A stretch of DNA of 64,000 nucleotides from an uncultured Bacteroidota bacterium (GCA_902512065.1 CABXHU010000004.1:1-64000); one strand, 5' to 3'. Positions 10,101 through 20,738 are shown, counted from the first letter of the stretch. Made by a program: numbers and translations. The notes: a model not told the origin generated them from the letters alone.

Positions 10101-11324
10101 CTGTAGTGTTGCAATATCTCTAATTGCATCTGTCAACTGTGATAATCCACTTCCTATAGCTGTTGGGTCAAAACCATTATTTCCATTATCTGGATAAGCA
10201 GATGGCCCTGCATATATATTAACAGAAGAAGAAACATCTGATGATTCACCTAAGTCCTGAAATGCTACTATATTTCTTACATCATTAATTTGATTTGTTC
10301 TATTTGTAACCCACACCTCACTTCTAGTAATTTGAACATTAGTATTAATAAAAGGATAATTTAATAATGCTTCATCATATTTGTTTTTAAAATAGTGACT
10401 TAAAAAGAAATGTCTATTTTCATCATAGTCTAATGCTCTAAACTCAAACTCTTGAATTGTTCCTCCGCCCTGAGACACTACAGATCTTGATTCAGATTTC
10501 TGTTCTGAAAAAACTGCTGTAACTCTTGTTTTTCCAAATTTTAGTTGAGTTTTAAATCCAAATAAACTTTGAGCTCCAGAAATTAAAGAGCTGTTAAGAG
10601 GCATGCTTACATTACCTACCTCAATTTTCTGGATTATATCATCTTCTGTTGGTTCAAATTCTAATTTTAATAGGTTTTGAAAATCAAAGGTAGATTGTGT
10701 ATCAAAATTTGCATTAACCTGAACTCTTGTCCCAACCTTTCCAAGAAGACTTAATCCTATTCTTTGATCAAAATCAAATGTTAGATTACTTCTATTTCTA
10801 GGAGAGAATGCAGGATTATCTTGTTTAGTAAATAACATCCCTAAGTCAACCTCTATTGATCCTTGCGGGACTACTTCAATAGTGTTTCCTCCAAATATGC
10901 TTTCAAATATTTTTGAATTCACATAAATCTCAGGAATTAGATTTTTTTGCAACTCATCTGTTCCATCTTTTTTTCCTTCAGCTGCATCAATTTTTGATTT
11001 ATAATAATCCTTTAAATCCTGAACTAATATTAATTTCTTATATTCCTCAGGACTTAAAATAATAGGATAATTAATATTATATTCTCCAACACTTAGGTTG
11101 TAATAGTACATATCAGTAGTAGAATCATACTCGTAATTTTCGATAAAACTACCAGGGGGTGGTAAATTTAATTTACCAAATGAAACGCCTTCTGCATCAG
11201 CTATTGAATCTTGAAGACTAGAATTAGTTGTCTCTTGAGAAATCAATAAACTACTATAAAAAACTAAACATAAAAAAAGACTAGAAAATCTTGTTTTCAT
11301 TAAACTAAAAGTAATTTTATTCAA
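4128..11324 (-). CDS. sprA: Gliding motility / type IX secretion outer-membrane translocon SprA
   Basis: 2398 aa; typical SprA length and sequence character, with a signal-like N-terminus; downstream of ruvA and upstream of gcvH as in Flavobacteriia. Confidence 0.95.
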   Translation of the reverse strand: MNKITFSLMKTRFSSLFLCLVFYSSLLISQETTNSSLQDSIADAEGVSFGKLNLPPPGSFIENYEYDSTTDMYYYNLSVGEYNINYPIILSPEEYKKLILVQDLKDYYKSKIDAAEGKKDGTDELQKNLIPEIYVNSKIFESIFGGNTIEVVPQGSIEVDLGMLFTKQDNPAFSPRNRSNLTFDFDQRIGLSLLGKVGTRVQVNANFDTQSTFDFQNLLKLEFEPTEDDIIQKIEVGNVSMPLNSSLISGAQSLFGFKTQLKFGKTRVTAVFSEQKSESRSVVSQGGGTIQEFEFRALDYDENRHFFLSHYFKNKYDEALLNYPFINTNVQITRSEVWVTNRTNQINDVRNIVAFQDLGESSDVSSSVNIYAGPSAYPDNGNNGFDPTAIGSGLSQLTDAIRDIATLQTGILVPNVSEGFGYGKLENAKKLREGIDYKINNQLGYISLNQKLENDEILAVAFQYTVGGQVFQVGEFANDGVQATQVSFSETNTIVNSNNLVLKLLKSTVSSVEEPMWDLMMKNIYSTGAFQLEREDFKLNIFYNESSALNYISAVESTPFPNPQPGEPELNETPLLNLFNFDRLNFNNDPQISGDGFFDFVPGITVIQENGKIIFTKSEPFGKYLFDKLRLSSSENYEGDENNQNDYNLNQKKYVYRSLYKSTKTVALQDSEKNKFQITGRYKSSSGGGIPIGAYNVPRGSVTVTAGGRVLVEGVDYTVNYQLGTVQILDPALQSSNTPINVSVENNAVFGQQTKRFSGFNIEHEFSEKFIASTTLLNLNERPLTQKANYGTEPINNTIFGFDANFSSEIPFLTRLANKLPNIETEAPSNLSVRGELAYLIPGAPKGNNFNGEATSYIDDFEGSQNVIDLLSPQSWYLSSRPRDLGMVYNQGDEDNNGIQNGFDRALLNWYTIDPVFYSSQRPAEINDEDISNLYTRRIFIDEIFPQVDLVQGQTTVINSFDLNFYPTKRGPYNMDSDAVGEDLDDPQNSWGGITRLINTTDFEQSNVEYIEFWLMDPFLNDSENNGGKLTFNLGNISEDVIKDGRKQYENGLPEDGDISLLPQTIWGTVVPQNQSLIYSFASLGQERINQDIGLDGYDDQEEAIAFPNFADLQDPANDNYRYFLNQSGNIFDRYKMYNGLDGNSPETISNTDRGSSSQPDVEDINRDNTMNTIDSYFEYELNITPNSLADINNEFIKDRKEKNVTLPNGTSELVKWYQFRIPVNEPTNEIGGITDFRSIRFIRMYLNDFSKNTIFRFGSLDLVRSDWRKYLLTLDEEIDNNNDNTDFSTGTIGIQENEESYVSPPGVEREQFNNNNTIVRQNEQSLVLNVCDLEPEDSRGVYKNLNVDMRQFKRIRMFIHAEDGLSPGLNDGDIVGFVRLGNDLSENYYQIEIPLKKSSSGSLNPQVVWPLVNEINLPISVLEVIKSNAIFNGTLGNQDATFYNVINDIVSEDPVNEFSEYDLGQHRVAIKGNPNFGDIRALMVGVKNPRQDNMNVCAEVWFNELRLSDMDNKGGWAATLALDSNIADFMTISATARQSTNGFGSIEQGPSERDKIDKKQYDIVSNINVGQLFPKKWGLNIPFNYGQGEELITPEYDQQYRDIKLNSRLDAAETQEDKNTILQQSEDYTKRKSINLIGVSKQKTGDSKPRFYDIENFTFNYSYNQTEHRDYEIESMLDQNIRAGASYNFNFNSPKLEPFKNNDSLFTGKYFKILKDFNLNLLPSNLSINTDFIRQFNKQKFRDINLAEGNLEMQELFRRNYTFDFQYSFSYPISDGLNLNYSAANNNIIRNYFVDDIINGSQDPNLDVWNRFFDIGDPNRQTQQLAVNYQLPIDKIPTFSFIRAMYSYTGDFQWQKGSDLFGNITLNGQVYDLGNTISNANTHNFNGTFDMSKFYKYIGLTKNNSSAKSGPGFANQNNSANNKKKKTTPFVKSLIELITAVKRVQFNYSENNGTFLPGYLQTPDFIGSFKPTFGYTFGSQRDIRYLAARNGWLTVFPEFNQQYSEVTNKNLTFSANVVPVKDLKIDLTGGRTYSRNFTENFNTIDVDNNGISDDYNSLITNTLGNFNISTMLIKTAFSASDENSSETFETFRNNRLIIARRLAINAGIDFANPNNFENGDLSGFPLGYGKTNQSVLLPAFLSAYSGADPNNVSLGAFRDVPIPNWTLRYTGFMRLKWFKKNFKRFSITHGYNSTYTINQFRSNLDYQPGNPELDFISQDPDVFDQSNNYKNEFLYSNINLMEQFSPLFKLDMEMKNSLKILAEIRKDRLLSLSFDNNLLTEIQGNEYIIGLGYRIKDLQIRSRLAGARQLIKSDLIMKADFSIRNNKTIVRYLDLDNNQVTSGQTILNFKYSADYAFSKNLTGIFYFDYSFSDYAISTAFPQTTIRSGFTMRYNFGN

Positions 11325-11329
11325 ATTTG

Positions 11330-11911
11330 TTACAAATTTTTTAAAGTCTCTTTAATAATACTTTCAACTGAAATTTCTGGGTTTTCTATTACAATTTTGT
11401 CCACCAGTCTTTCAGATGACTTTTTATTAATTCCTAAGACTTCTAATGCAGATAACGCTTCTTCTCTATTAGTATTGTTCACAGAAGCAAATCCTTCGTC
11501 TAAATCATAGACCTTTAAAATTTTATCACGAAGATCTATAATTACCCTTTGAGCAGTTTTTGAACCAATTCCCTTAACGGATTGTATTAGTGAGACATTT
11601 TCTCTTGAAATAGCTTCAATGATTTGATCCGGAGAAATAGATGACAACATAGTTCTAGCAATACTTGAGCCAATGCCATTAACAGAAATTAAGAGCCTAA
11701 AGATTTCTCTTTCTTTTATTGAAAAAAAGCCATAAAGCGTGTGGGAGTCTTCTTTAATCTGAAGATGTGTAAATAGCTTTAAATTTTCATTATCTGGAAT
11801 TTGAGAAAAAGTGTGTAAGGAAATATTTATTAAGTATCCTATTCCATTGCACTCAATTATCACACTTGTTGGAGCTTTTTCAACTAACCTTCCTTTTACA
11901 TGAGTTATCAT
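11330..11911 (-). CDS. ruvA: Holliday junction branch migration protein RuvA
   Basis: 193 aa; MITHVKGRLVEK, LFTHLQIKEDSHTLYGF, VKGIGSKTAQRVIIDLRDK. Confidence 0.97.
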   Translation of the reverse strand: MITHVKGRLVEKAPTSVIIECNGIGYLINISLHTFSQIPDNENLKLFTHLQIKEDSHTLYGFFSIKEREIFRLLISVNGIGSSIARTMLSSISPDQIIEAISRENVSLIQSVKGIGSKTAQRVIIDLRDKILKVYDLDEGFASVNNTNREEALSALEVLGINKKSSERLVDKIVIENPEISVESIIKETLKNL

Positions 11912-11929
11912 AACAGCAATTTACAAATT

Positions 11930-11937
11930 CAAATTTA
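11930..11937 (-). promoter_or_regulatory. Candidate -7 box TAAATTTG upstream of ruvA
   Basis: TAnnTTTG match 19 nt before the ruvA start; no clear TTTG at -33. Confidence 0.4.
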
Positions 11938-11983
11938 CTAAAATTATGTACACATTTATTAAATCTGCGTAACATATATATTC

Positions 11984-12904
11984 TTATTTAAGAAAATTCA
12001 AATTTCTTTTTAAACCATTATAACCTGCTCTTTTTAATGGGGAGCTTTTAAAAATCTTATTAAAGGTTTTTTCAGTAATCTCTTGCCATTGATTTTCGCT
12101 CAAATCCATTGTTTTAGAACTAAGATTAAACAAAGGCTCTTTATGTGGTTTAGAGAATTTGTTCCAAGGGCAAACATCCTGACATATATCACATCCAAAT
12201 ATCCAGTCATTAAACTTCCCCTTATATTCATTAGGAATATTCTCTTTTAATTCAATTGTGAAATATGAAATACACTTACTTCCATCAACTACATATGGCT
12301 CAGCTATTGCCTCTGTAGGGCATGAATCTATACATGCTCTGCACTCTCCGCAATGGTCAGTCTCAATTGTATCATAATCAAGATCTAAATCAATTATTAG
12401 CTCTGCTAAAAAATAATATGAGCCTACTTGCTTTGTAATTAAATTTGAATTTTTTCCAACCCAGCCTAAACCGCTTTTTGACGCCCATGATTTTTCTAAA
12501 ATAGGCGCTGAATCAACAAAAACTCTTCCATAAACCTCGCCTACTTCTTCTTTTATATATGACAATAATTGTTTTAATTTTTCTTTTATAACATAGTGGT
12601 AATCTTTACCATAAGCATATTTAGAAATTTTTGGAAGACCTTCTTTTTGAAAATTATTTGGATAATAGTTATATGCAAGTGAAACTATACTTTTAGCTCC
12701 TTCTACAAGCTTTGTAGGATCTAGTCGTTTATCAAAATAATTTTCCATGTATTTCATTTCCCCATGCATATTAGAATTTAACCACTTTTCTAATCTTGGA
12801 GCCTCATTATCTAAAAATTCTGCTTTGCTTATTCCGCAAGAGATAAAGCCTAATCTTTTGGCTTCATTTTTTATTAATTCCGTGTAACGAATTTTATTTT
12901 TCAA
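11984..12904 (-). CDS. queG: Epoxyqueuosine reductase
   Basis: 306 aa; [16 protein letters not shown] and [13 protein letters not shown] 4Fe-4S motifs. Confidence 0.95.
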   Translation of the reverse strand: MKNKIRYTELIKNEAKRLGFISCGISKAEFLDNEAPRLEKWLNSNMHGEMKYMENYFDKRLDPTKLVEGAKSIVSLAYNYYPNNFQKEGLPKISKYAYGKDYHYVIKEKLKQLLSYIKEEVGEVYGRVFVDSAPILEKSWASKSGLGWVGKNSNLITKQVGSYYFLAELIIDLDLDYDTIETDHCGECRACIDSCPTEAIAEPYVVDGSKCISYFTIELKENIPNEYKGKFNDWIFGCDICQDVCPWNKFSKPHKEPLFNLSSKTMDLSENQWQEITEKTFNKIFKSSPLKRAGYNGLKRNLNFLK

Positions 12905-12923
12905 GTATTGAAAAATTAGATTT

Positions 12924-13946
12924 TTAGAATAACCCTTTTTGGCCAGTTTTTGGAGTTTTACCTAAATGCTTATATCCCAATTCTGTAACTTGGCGTCCTC
13001 TGGGAGTTCTCATTATAAAGCCTTGCTGAATCAAAAAAGGCTCATACACTTCCTCAATGGTTTCAGAGTTTTCACTTACAGCAGTAGATAAGGTAGTAAT
13101 GCCTACAGGGCCTCCTCCGAATTTATCTATAATAGTAGATAGTATTTTATTGTCCATTTCATCAAGACCATTAATATCAACATTAAGAGCCTTTAAACTG
13201 CTTTTAGTTATAGCAATATCAATGGTTCCATCACCTTTAATTTGAGCAAAATCTCTTACTCTTCTAAGCAAAGAGTTAGCAATTCTTGGAGTACCTCTAC
13301 TTCTTCCTGCAATTTCTATTGCCGCTTCCATTGAAATTTTTACATCCAAAATTTTTGCACTCCTTTCAATTATACCAGATAACAGTTCTGCAGAATAATA
13401 TTCAAGTCTATTACTAATTCCAAATCTAGCTCGCATTGGAGCAGTTAATAGTCCTGATCTTGTTGTTGCTCCTACTAGAGTGAAAGGATTTAAATTAAGT
13501 TCTACAGATCTTGCATTTGGACCAGACTCTATCATAATATCAATCTTGTAATCTTCCATAGCAGAATATAAATATTCTTCAACTATTGGGCTTAACCTAT
13601 GAATCTCATCAATAAATAAAACATCCCTTTCTTCAAGATTAGTTAATAATCCGGCTAAATCAGCTGGCTTATCTAAAACAGGGCCTGATGTTACCTTAAC
13701 TGTTACTTCAAGTTCATGTGCTAAAATATGAGCCAAAGTAGTTTTTCCAAGTCCTGGAGGACCGTGAAATAAAGTGTGATCTAGTGCATCTCCTCTTTGA
13801 TTTGAAGCTTGAACAAAAATTTTCAAATTTTCAATAACTTGATCCTGACCACTAAAATCATCAAAAGAACTAGGTCTTAAATTATTCTCAAATTCCTTCT
13901 CTTCAGTAGATAAATTAATAGAGGAAGGATCTAAATTTTCGTTCAT
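12924..13946 (-). CDS. ruvB: Holliday junction DNA helicase RuvB
   Basis: 340 aa; [50 protein letters not shown]. Confidence 0.98.
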   Translation of the reverse strand: MNENLDPSSINLSTEEKEFENNLRPSSFDDFSGQDQVIENLKIFVQASNQRGDALDHTLFHGPPGLGKTTLAHILAHELEVTVKVTSGPVLDKPADLAGLLTNLEERDVLFIDEIHRLSPIVEEYLYSAMEDYKIDIMIESGPNARSVELNLNPFTLVGATTRSGLLTAPMRARFGISNRLEYYSAELLSGIIERSAKILDVKISMEAAIEIAGRSRGTPRIANSLLRRVRDFAQIKGDGTIDIAITKSSLKALNVDINGLDEMDNKILSTIIDKFGGGPVGITTLSTAVSENSETIEEVYEPFLIQQGFIMRTPRGRQVTELGYKHLGKTPKTGQKGLF

Positions 13947-13972
13947 AACTACAATGTATGAAAAAAATCTAT

Positions 13973-15757
13973 TTAATACTCTTCTTCTCCTTTTTTAAGT
14001 GGGATGTGCTGAGGTACAAAATCTTCTTTATATCCAGGCTTACTATAATCATATGGCCATCTATAAACTTCAGGAATTTTACCTTTCCAATTTCCATGAA
14101 TATGCTTCATTGAGGCTGTCCATTCTAGAGTAGTAGAATTCCATGGATTTTGAGGAGATTTTTTTCCATAAAACATGCTGTGGAAAAAATTATATAAGAA
14201 AACAATTTGTATTAACGCTCCAATTATTGCAAATACAGTAATTACTGTATTGGTGTCTGCTAAATCATCAAATAATGGAAAACTTGAATTAGTATAATAT
14301 CTTCTGGGGAGTCCTGCCATTCCAATAAAATGCATTGGGAAAAATATACCATAAGCACAAATTGCTGTTACCCAAAAGTGTATATAACCTAAATTTTTAT
14401 TCATCATACGTCCAAACATCATTGGAAACCAATGATATATTCCAGCAAGCATTCCATACAATGCAGAAATTCCCATTACCAAATGAAAGTGAGCTACTAC
14501 AAAGTATGTGTCATGAACATTAATATCTAATGCGCTATCCCCAAGAATTAATCCAGTTAGACCGCCACTTATAAAAGTTGACACAAATGCTATTGCAAAC
14601 AGCATTGGGGGATTAAATTGGATATTTGCTTTCCATAAAGTTGTAATATAATTAAATGCTTTAACCGCAGATGGAATTGCAATTAGTAAAGTTGTAAAAG
14701 TAAAAACTGAACCTAAAAATGGATTCATTCCAGTGATAAACATATGATGACCCCATACAATAGTTGATAAAAAGGCAATTGCAAGAATTGACATAATCAT
14801 AGCCTTATATCCAAAAATTGGTTTTCTTGAGTGAGTCGCAATTACTTCAGAAGCAATGCCTAGAGCAGGTAATAAAACAATATATACTTCAGGATGACCT
14901 AGAAACCAAAATAGGTGTTCAAATAAAATTGGAGAGCCTCCTTGATAATGTAAAACTTCACCTTGAATGAAAATATCTGACAAGTAAAATGATGTCCCAA
15001 AACTCCTATCCATTATTAATAATAATGCACATGAAAGTAAAACAGGAAAAGAAATTACACCAATAATTGCAGTAATAAAAAAGGCCCATATAGTTAATGG
15101 CATTCTGGTTAGAGACATTCCTTTAGTTCTTAAATTAATTATAGTAACAATATAATTTAGTGAACCTAAAAGCGATGATGCAATAAAAACAGCCATTGAG
15201 ACTAACCATAATGTCATCCCTAGTCCAGACCCTGGCTGGGCTATCTCTAATGCACTAAGGGGTGGATATATAGTCCAGCCTGCTGCTGCTGGTCCAGCTT
15301 CAACAAATATTGAGGCAACCATAAGAACAGTTGAAATAAAAAACAACCAATAAGCAATCATATTTAAAAATCCTGTAGCCATATCTCTAGCTCCTAATTG
15401 CAAAGGAATTAGCAGGTTACTAAATGTTCCACTTAACCCAGCTGTTAATACAAAGAATACCATGATGGTACCATGCATAGTTACTAATGCTAAATATATA
15501 TCTGCATCCATTACTCCTTCTGGAGCCCATTTACCTAATAAAAATTCAAAAATCACACTTGGCTCTTCAGGCCATGCTATTTGCATTCTAATTAATGAGG
15601 ACATTAAAATCCCTATTATGCCCATAAATATTACTCCAGTAAAAAGATACTGTTTAGCAATCATCTTATGATCTTGACTAAAAATATACTTAGTAATAAA
15701 AGTTTCTTTGTGATGGTGTTCGTGATGATCTTTATCAAATACTATATATTCTGACAT
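13973..15757 (-). CDS. ctaD: Cytochrome c oxidase subunit I
   Basis: 594 aa; [40 protein letters not shown]. Confidence 0.98.
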   Translation of the reverse strand: MSEYIVFDKDHHEHHHKETFITKYIFSQDHKMIAKQYLFTGVIFMGIIGILMSSLIRMQIAWPEEPSVIFEFLLGKWAPEGVMDADIYLALVTMHGTIMVFFVLTAGLSGTFSNLLIPLQLGARDMATGFLNMIAYWLFFISTVLMVASIFVEAGPAAAGWTIYPPLSALEIAQPGSGLGMTLWLVSMAVFIASSLLGSLNYIVTIINLRTKGMSLTRMPLTIWAFFITAIIGVISFPVLLSCALLLIMDRSFGTSFYLSDIFIQGEVLHYQGGSPILFEHLFWFLGHPEVYIVLLPALGIASEVIATHSRKPIFGYKAMIMSILAIAFLSTIVWGHHMFITGMNPFLGSVFTFTTLLIAIPSAVKAFNYITTLWKANIQFNPPMLFAIAFVSTFISGGLTGLILGDSALDINVHDTYFVVAHFHLVMGISALYGMLAGIYHWFPMMFGRMMNKNLGYIHFWVTAICAYGIFFPMHFIGMAGLPRRYYTNSSFPLFDDLADTNTVITVFAIIGALIQIVFLYNFFHSMFYGKKSPQNPWNSTTLEWTASMKHIHGNWKGKIPEVYRWPYDYSKPGYKEDFVPQHIPLKKGEEEY

Positions 15758-15767
15758 ATTCTATATT

Positions 15768-16853
15768 TTAATTTTGAGCAATTAATGAATTTTCAAAAAC
15801 TTGTTGTTGGGTTATCCATTTGTCAAAGTCTTCCTGAGATTCAACAATTATTTTCATCTGCATATTATAATGCGATTTTCCGCAAATTTTATTACATAAA
15901 AGAACATAATCGAAATCATAAGAATCAAGAGGTTCTTCTCCCTTTTTAATTAATTCCTTGTTTTTTTCATCTCTAATCTCATTTATTGTAAGAACCTTAT
16001 CAATCATACCTGGAGTATTTCTCATTTCCTCAGTTGTCATAGTAGGAGTTAACAAAAATTGTGTGACCATGCCAGGGACACAATTCATCTGTGCTCTAAA
16101 ATGGGGCATGTATGCTGAATGAAGCACATCTTGTGATCTCATCTTAAATAAGACTGGCTTGTTAACTGGTAAATGTAATTCAGTAGTAATTACATCATCA
16201 CTAGCATTAGGATCTGATTCATCTATACCTAAAATGTTTGCGCGATTTATATCAATTAGTCTTACATTTGCTTTTCCTAAAGAATTATCATTTCCAGCAT
16301 ATCTTGCTTTCCAATTAAATTGCTGAGCATATAATTCAACGACCATAGGATCATCATCTTCTGATATATTCATTACATTCGCCCAAGTTAAAAGACCATA
16401 TGTAATAAAGGCTGTTAAAACTACCGCCGGTATGATTGTCCAAATAAGTTCAAGTTTATGATTATCTGCATAAAACAATGCCTTATTTCCTTTCTTCCCT
16501 TTGTATTTATAGGCAAAATAGTGAAGTAAAAACTGTGTAATTGTTTGCACAAAAAAGATTAATGCAAATGTGCTTATCATTAATGTATCAATTTTTGTCC
16601 CATGTTCTGATGCTGCATCCGTTATTAGAGGAAAATGACCATATTTAATAAAGCATATTATTGTAATGGCATATATAAATGCAAGGAAACCTAACATCAA
16701 TCTTGCATTAAGCTTATTATCCTTATCATTGGCAATTTGAGAATCATCAATTATTTCTCCTTTCAAGGCACGAGTCAAATCAAAAATTTTGATCATTTGC
16801 CAAATTGCAATTGAAATAAAAACTAATGTTAATGTTATAAATAATGTAATCAT
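15768..16853 (-). CDS. coxB: Cytochrome c oxidase subunit II (CuA)
   Basis: 361 aa; QFNWKARYAG, HSAYMPHFRAQMNCVPGM, CNKICGKSHYNM. Confidence 0.96.
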   Translation of the reverse strand: MITLFITLTLVFISIAIWQMIKIFDLTRALKGEIIDDSQIANDKDNKLNARLMLGFLAFIYAITIICFIKYGHFPLITDAASEHGTKIDTLMISTFALIFFVQTITQFLLHYFAYKYKGKKGNKALFYADNHKLELIWTIIPAVVLTAFITYGLLTWANVMNISEDDDPMVVELYAQQFNWKARYAGNDNSLGKANVRLIDINRANILGIDESDPNASDDVITTELHLPVNKPVLFKMRSQDVLHSAYMPHFRAQMNCVPGMVTQFLLTPTMTTEEMRNTPGMIDKVLTINEIRDEKNKELIKKGEEPLDSYDFDYVLLCNKICGKSHYNMQMKIIVESQEDFDKWITQQQVFENSLIAQN

Positions 16854-16868
16854 TTCTATAATATAATT

Positions 16869-18179
16869 TTAATAATGAAAATGTTCGCTTTCCTTTATAT
16901 AAGGATTGCCTTTTGCTAAAAGAGGTGCCTTAGAAAGAGAGTAAAAAACTAATATTAAAAACAATCCTGTAAAAAATGCTAATGCACTTATTTCAGCTAA
17001 TCCAAATCCATATCTATCAACAACTGTTGCGGGCATAATCATCATATATACATCCATATAATGCCCTATAAGTATTACACTTCCAGCCATTACTATAAAC
17101 CAAGGTATTCTTTTATAATCGCTATTCATTAACACTAAGAATGGGAAAATAAAATTTAATGCAAACATAGTAAAAAATGGGATAGTGTAATCTTCAATTC
17201 TTGTAATAAAATAGGTTACCTCTTCAGGAATATTTGCATACCATATTAACATAAATTGAGAAAACCACAAATATGCCCAAAATACACTAAAGCCAAACAT
17301 ATACTTTGCCAAATCATGAAGATGGCTGTCATTAACAAATTTCATATATCCCTGAGATTTTAAATATATTGTTATCAATGCTATTGTAGTAATACCGCTC
17401 ACTATCATGCTTGCAAATAGATACCATCCAAACAATGTGCTAAACCAATGTGGATCTACACTCATTACCCAATCCCATGACATCATTGATTCTGTATATA
17501 TATAAAATACTAAGAAACCTGCAGAGATTTGAAAATTTCTTTTAAAATTTTTATTATCTTTTGCAAGGTCTTGAGCAATAGAAAATTTTCTACTAAAATA
17601 TCTATAAAGACTCCATCCTCCTATGAATATTAATGCTCTTATTAAGAATGCCGATTTATTTAACCATCCTGATTTTCCTTGAATTAATTTATCATGAGCT
17701 ACAACATCGGGGTCCATCCATATAAAAAGATGTTTGTCAGCAAAAAATGCTATAGCAATTACAATTAAAGCTCCAGGTAATAAATAATAAGTTATAGCCT
17801 GCATTACTCTAAATAATACTGGCGACCATCCTGCCTGTGATGCATATTGAATTGCATAAAATGCTAATACTCCTAATGATATCATCATAAAGAAAAAAGC
17901 TGCTACGTATAAAGCAGCATATGGTCGATTATGAATTTGATGCATAACATGTTCTGCATGCTCATCCTTATGTGAAGATTCATGTGCATCATTGTGATGC
18001 TCTTCATTAGCTTCTTCCATATGAGCTGTTTCATCGCCATGAGAAGATTCATGTGCTAACATTTCTTTCACTTGGTCAAGAGTTTTATGAGATTCCATAT
18101 AGCTATATGTCCAGCCTATACTTCCTAATAAAATTAGTGCCAGTGAAAAAATCTTAATACCATTTGAAATTTTATACAT
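16869..18179 (-). CDS. actF: Alternative Complex III subunit ActF
   Basis: 436 aa multi-TM; MSWDWVMSVDPHWFSTLFGWY; position at the 3' end of the act cluster. Confidence 0.92.
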   Translation of the reverse strand: MYKISNGIKIFSLALILLGSIGWTYSYMESHKTLDQVKEMLAHESSHGDETAHMEEANEEHHNDAHESSHKDEHAEHVMHQIHNRPYAALYVAAFFFMMISLGVLAFYAIQYASQAGWSPVLFRVMQAITYYLLPGALIVIAIAFFADKHLFIWMDPDVVAHDKLIQGKSGWLNKSAFLIRALIFIGGWSLYRYFSRKFSIAQDLAKDNKNFKRNFQISAGFLVFYIYTESMMSWDWVMSVDPHWFSTLFGWYLFASMIVSGITTIALITIYLKSQGYMKFVNDSHLHDLAKYMFGFSVFWAYLWFSQFMLIWYANIPEEVTYFITRIEDYTIPFFTMFALNFIFPFLVLMNSDYKRIPWFIVMAGSVILIGHYMDVYMMIMPATVVDRYGFGLAEISALAFFTGLFLILVFYSLSKAPLLAKGNPYIKESEHFHY

Positions 18180-18180
18180 A

Positions 18181-18741
18181 CTATTTTTTTAAATCTGATT
18201 TTAATTTCATCACATAAGATGTCACAAGCCATCTTTCCTTTTCATTTAATTGATTTGCATATGAACCCATAGTATTCCTTCCATAATATATTACGTGATA
18301 CACACTTCCCTCAGTAATATCTCTACCTTCATCTAAATAACTTGGGATACCTAATATTTTTTCTCTTTTAAATAAGATGCCTTTCCCGTCCCCATTATTT
18401 CCATGACAAACACCGCAATAAATATCATATAATTCCTTTGCCTTTGCCATATTAACTTCATTACTCTCTAGTGGATTTTTTAAATTCACTTTTGCTGTGT
18501 CGTATCCAGCATTTGAATCCTCATATTGATACAGAGAATATCCTCTAGGGATAGTTCCTTCAACAGGGATTAATGCTGCCTGGTTGTTTTCAAAAAGACC
18601 ATTTTCTGAATAAGCTTCATATCCGACAGACTCATACATGTTTGGCATAAACTCATAATTTGGAGACTCATTATTCTTACATGAACTAAGAGTTAATGTT
18701 ATAGCTACTAATAATATTTTATATACTAATCTCATATACAT
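18181..18741 (-). CDS. actE: Alternative Complex III subunit ActE, mono-heme cytochrome c lipoprotein
   Basis: 186 aa; lipobox LSSC; heme motif CGVCHG. Confidence 0.92.
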   Translation of the reverse strand: MYMRLVYKILLVAITLTLSSCKNNESPNYEFMPNMYESVGYEAYSENGLFENNQAALIPVEGTIPRGYSLYQYEDSNAGYDTAKVNLKNPLESNEVNMAKAKELYDIYCGVCHGNNGDGKGILFKREKILGIPSYLDEGRDITEGSVYHVIYYGRNTMGSYANQLNEKERWLVTSYVMKLKSDLKK

Positions 18742-19275
18742 TTAATGTGCTTTTGAATCAACAATATTAATTTCAACAGCTCCAGAATCTTTTAATATTT
18801 TCTTTAATTTTCCTGTAACTTCATCTACAGTTATTTCAACTAAAAAATGATCATCTGTGGTTCTAGGATCAGGATTCTCTGCAGTTTTAAATGGCCACAT
18901 TCTACTTCTAAGATAAAAAGTAATAACCATCAGATGAGCAGCAAAAAACACCGTCAATTCAAACATTATTGGGACAAAGGCTGGCATATTTTCAATATAG
19001 CTAAAGCTAGGCTTGCCCCCAATATTTTGAGGCCAATCAGCAATCATTGTATAATACATCATTAAAATAGAAACTGTAATTCCAAGACATCCATATATAA
19101 ATGATGCAATGGCAATTCTGGTTGGTTCCAAGCCCAATACCTTGTCTAGTCCATGAACAGGGAATGGCGTATAGACTTCTTCAATGTGATAATTATTCTC
19201 ACGAATAGTCTTAACAGCAGACAATAAAACATCGTCATCATTATAAAAAGCACGAACTATTTTTGAAGCTTTCAT
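18742..19275 (-). CDS. actD: Alternative Complex III subunit ActD (DUF3341)
   Basis: 177 aa; YTPFPVHGLDKVLG, 2 TM, abuts actE. Confidence 0.93.
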   Translation of the reverse strand: MKASKIVRAFYNDDDVLLSAVKTIRENNYHIEEVYTPFPVHGLDKVLGLEPTRIAIASFIYGCLGITVSILMMYYTMIADWPQNIGGKPSFSYIENMPAFVPIMFELTVFFAAHLMVITFYLRSRMWPFKTAENPDPRTTDDHFLVEITVDEVTGKLKKILKDSGAVEINIVDSKAH

Positions 19276-20720
19276 TTGATTTTTTTCATTTTTATAGCTG
19301 AAGTTCTTTTATCAGCTCCTGTTCCACTTAATGACTTTCCAGATTCTCTTATTCTCTTATACTTTTCCCCTGAAGTTTTTAAAATTGTTTTAACCTCAGC
19401 CTGAGCAATTACAGGGAATGTTCTCGCATATAATAAAAATAATACAAAGAAAAACCCTATAGTCCCCATAAAAATACTTATATCAATAAATGTTGGAGAA
19501 AACATTGTCCAAGATGATGGTAAATAATCTCTATGTAGAGATGTAACAATAATAACAAATCTCTCAAACCACATTCCGATATTTACTACAATTGAAATAA
19601 AAAATGAGAACATAATACTTGTTCTTAATTTTTTAAACCACATAAATTGTGGTGAAAAAACATTACATGTCATCATTGACCAGTATGCCCAAGCATATGG
19701 TCCAGTTGCTCTATTTAAGAATGCATATTGCTCATATTCAACTCCAGAATACCATGCTATAAAAAGTTCTGTAATATATGCAACCCCAACTATGGATCCT
19801 GTAATCATTATAACAATATTCATTAATTCAATATGTTGGAGAGTAATATAATCTTCTAAACTGCAAACTTTTCTCATAATAATAAGCAATGTCTGTACCA
19901 TAGCAAAACCTGAAAAAATTGCTCCTGCAACAAAATAAGGCGGAAAAATTGTTGTATGCCATCCAGGAATTACTGAAGTAGCAAAATCAAAAGATACTAT
20001 TGTGTGTACAGATAATACTAATGGAGTTGCTAAACCAGCTAACACCAATGATACTTCCTCAAATCTTTGCCAATCTTTTGCTCTACCTGTCCATCCAAAA
20101 CTAAGTATACTATAAATTCTTTTTTGAAAAGGCTTGACTGCTCTATCTCTAATCATTGCAAAATCAGGCAATAACCCTGTCCACCAAAATACAAGGGAAA
20201 CGGACAAATAAGTAGAGATTGCAAACACATCCCATAAAAGAGGTGAATTAAAGTTTACCCAAAGTGATCCAAAAGCATTGGGAATAGGGACCATCCAGTA
20301 ACCAAGCCATGGTCTTCCCATATGTATTATAGGGAATAATCCTGCTTGTATAACAGAAAAAATTGTCATTGCTTCAGCTGATCTATTAATTGCCATTCTC
20401 CATTTTTGACGAAATAAAAGCAGCACAGCTGATATTAAAGTCCCAGCATGTCCAATTCCTACCCACCAAACAAAATTTGTAATATCCCAAGCCCATCCAA
20501 CAGTCTTATTTAATCCCCAAACTCCAATACCAGTAGATATTGTATATATGATGCATCCTACGCCCCAAAGAAACATTGCTAGCGCTATAGAAAAAACAAT
20601 CCACCATTGTCTATTTGCTCTAGTCTCAACAGGCCTAGCTATATCAACAGAGACATCATGATAAGATTTTTCTCCTGTAACTAATGGTTTTCTAATTGGT
20701 GCTTCATAATGAGACCCCAT
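19272..20720 (-). CDS. actC: Alternative Complex III subunit ActC (NrfD/PsrC-like membrane quinol subunit)
   Basis: 482 aa; WWVGIGHAGTLISAVLLLFRQKWR, PIIHMGRPWLGYWMVP. Confidence 0.95.
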   Translation of the reverse strand: MGSHYEAPIRKPLVTGEKSYHDVSVDIARPVETRANRQWWIVFSIALAMFLWGVGCIIYTISTGIGVWGLNKTVGWAWDITNFVWWVGIGHAGTLISAVLLLFRQKWRMAINRSAEAMTIFSVIQAGLFPIIHMGRPWLGYWMVPIPNAFGSLWVNFNSPLLWDVFAISTYLSVSLVFWWTGLLPDFAMIRDRAVKPFQKRIYSILSFGWTGRAKDWQRFEEVSLVLAGLATPLVLSVHTIVSFDFATSVIPGWHTTIFPPYFVAGAIFSGFAMVQTLLIIMRKVCSLEDYITLQHIELMNIVIMITGSIVGVAYITELFIAWYSGVEYEQYAFLNRATGPYAWAYWSMMTCNVFSPQFMWFKKLRTSIMFSFFISIVVNIGMWFERFVIIVTSLHRDYLPSSWTMFSPTFIDISIFMGTIGFFFVLFLLYARTFPVIAQAEVKTILKTSGEKYKRIRESGKSLSGTGADKRTSAIKMKKIK

Positions 20721-20738
20721 ACTTTTTCTTATTATTAA

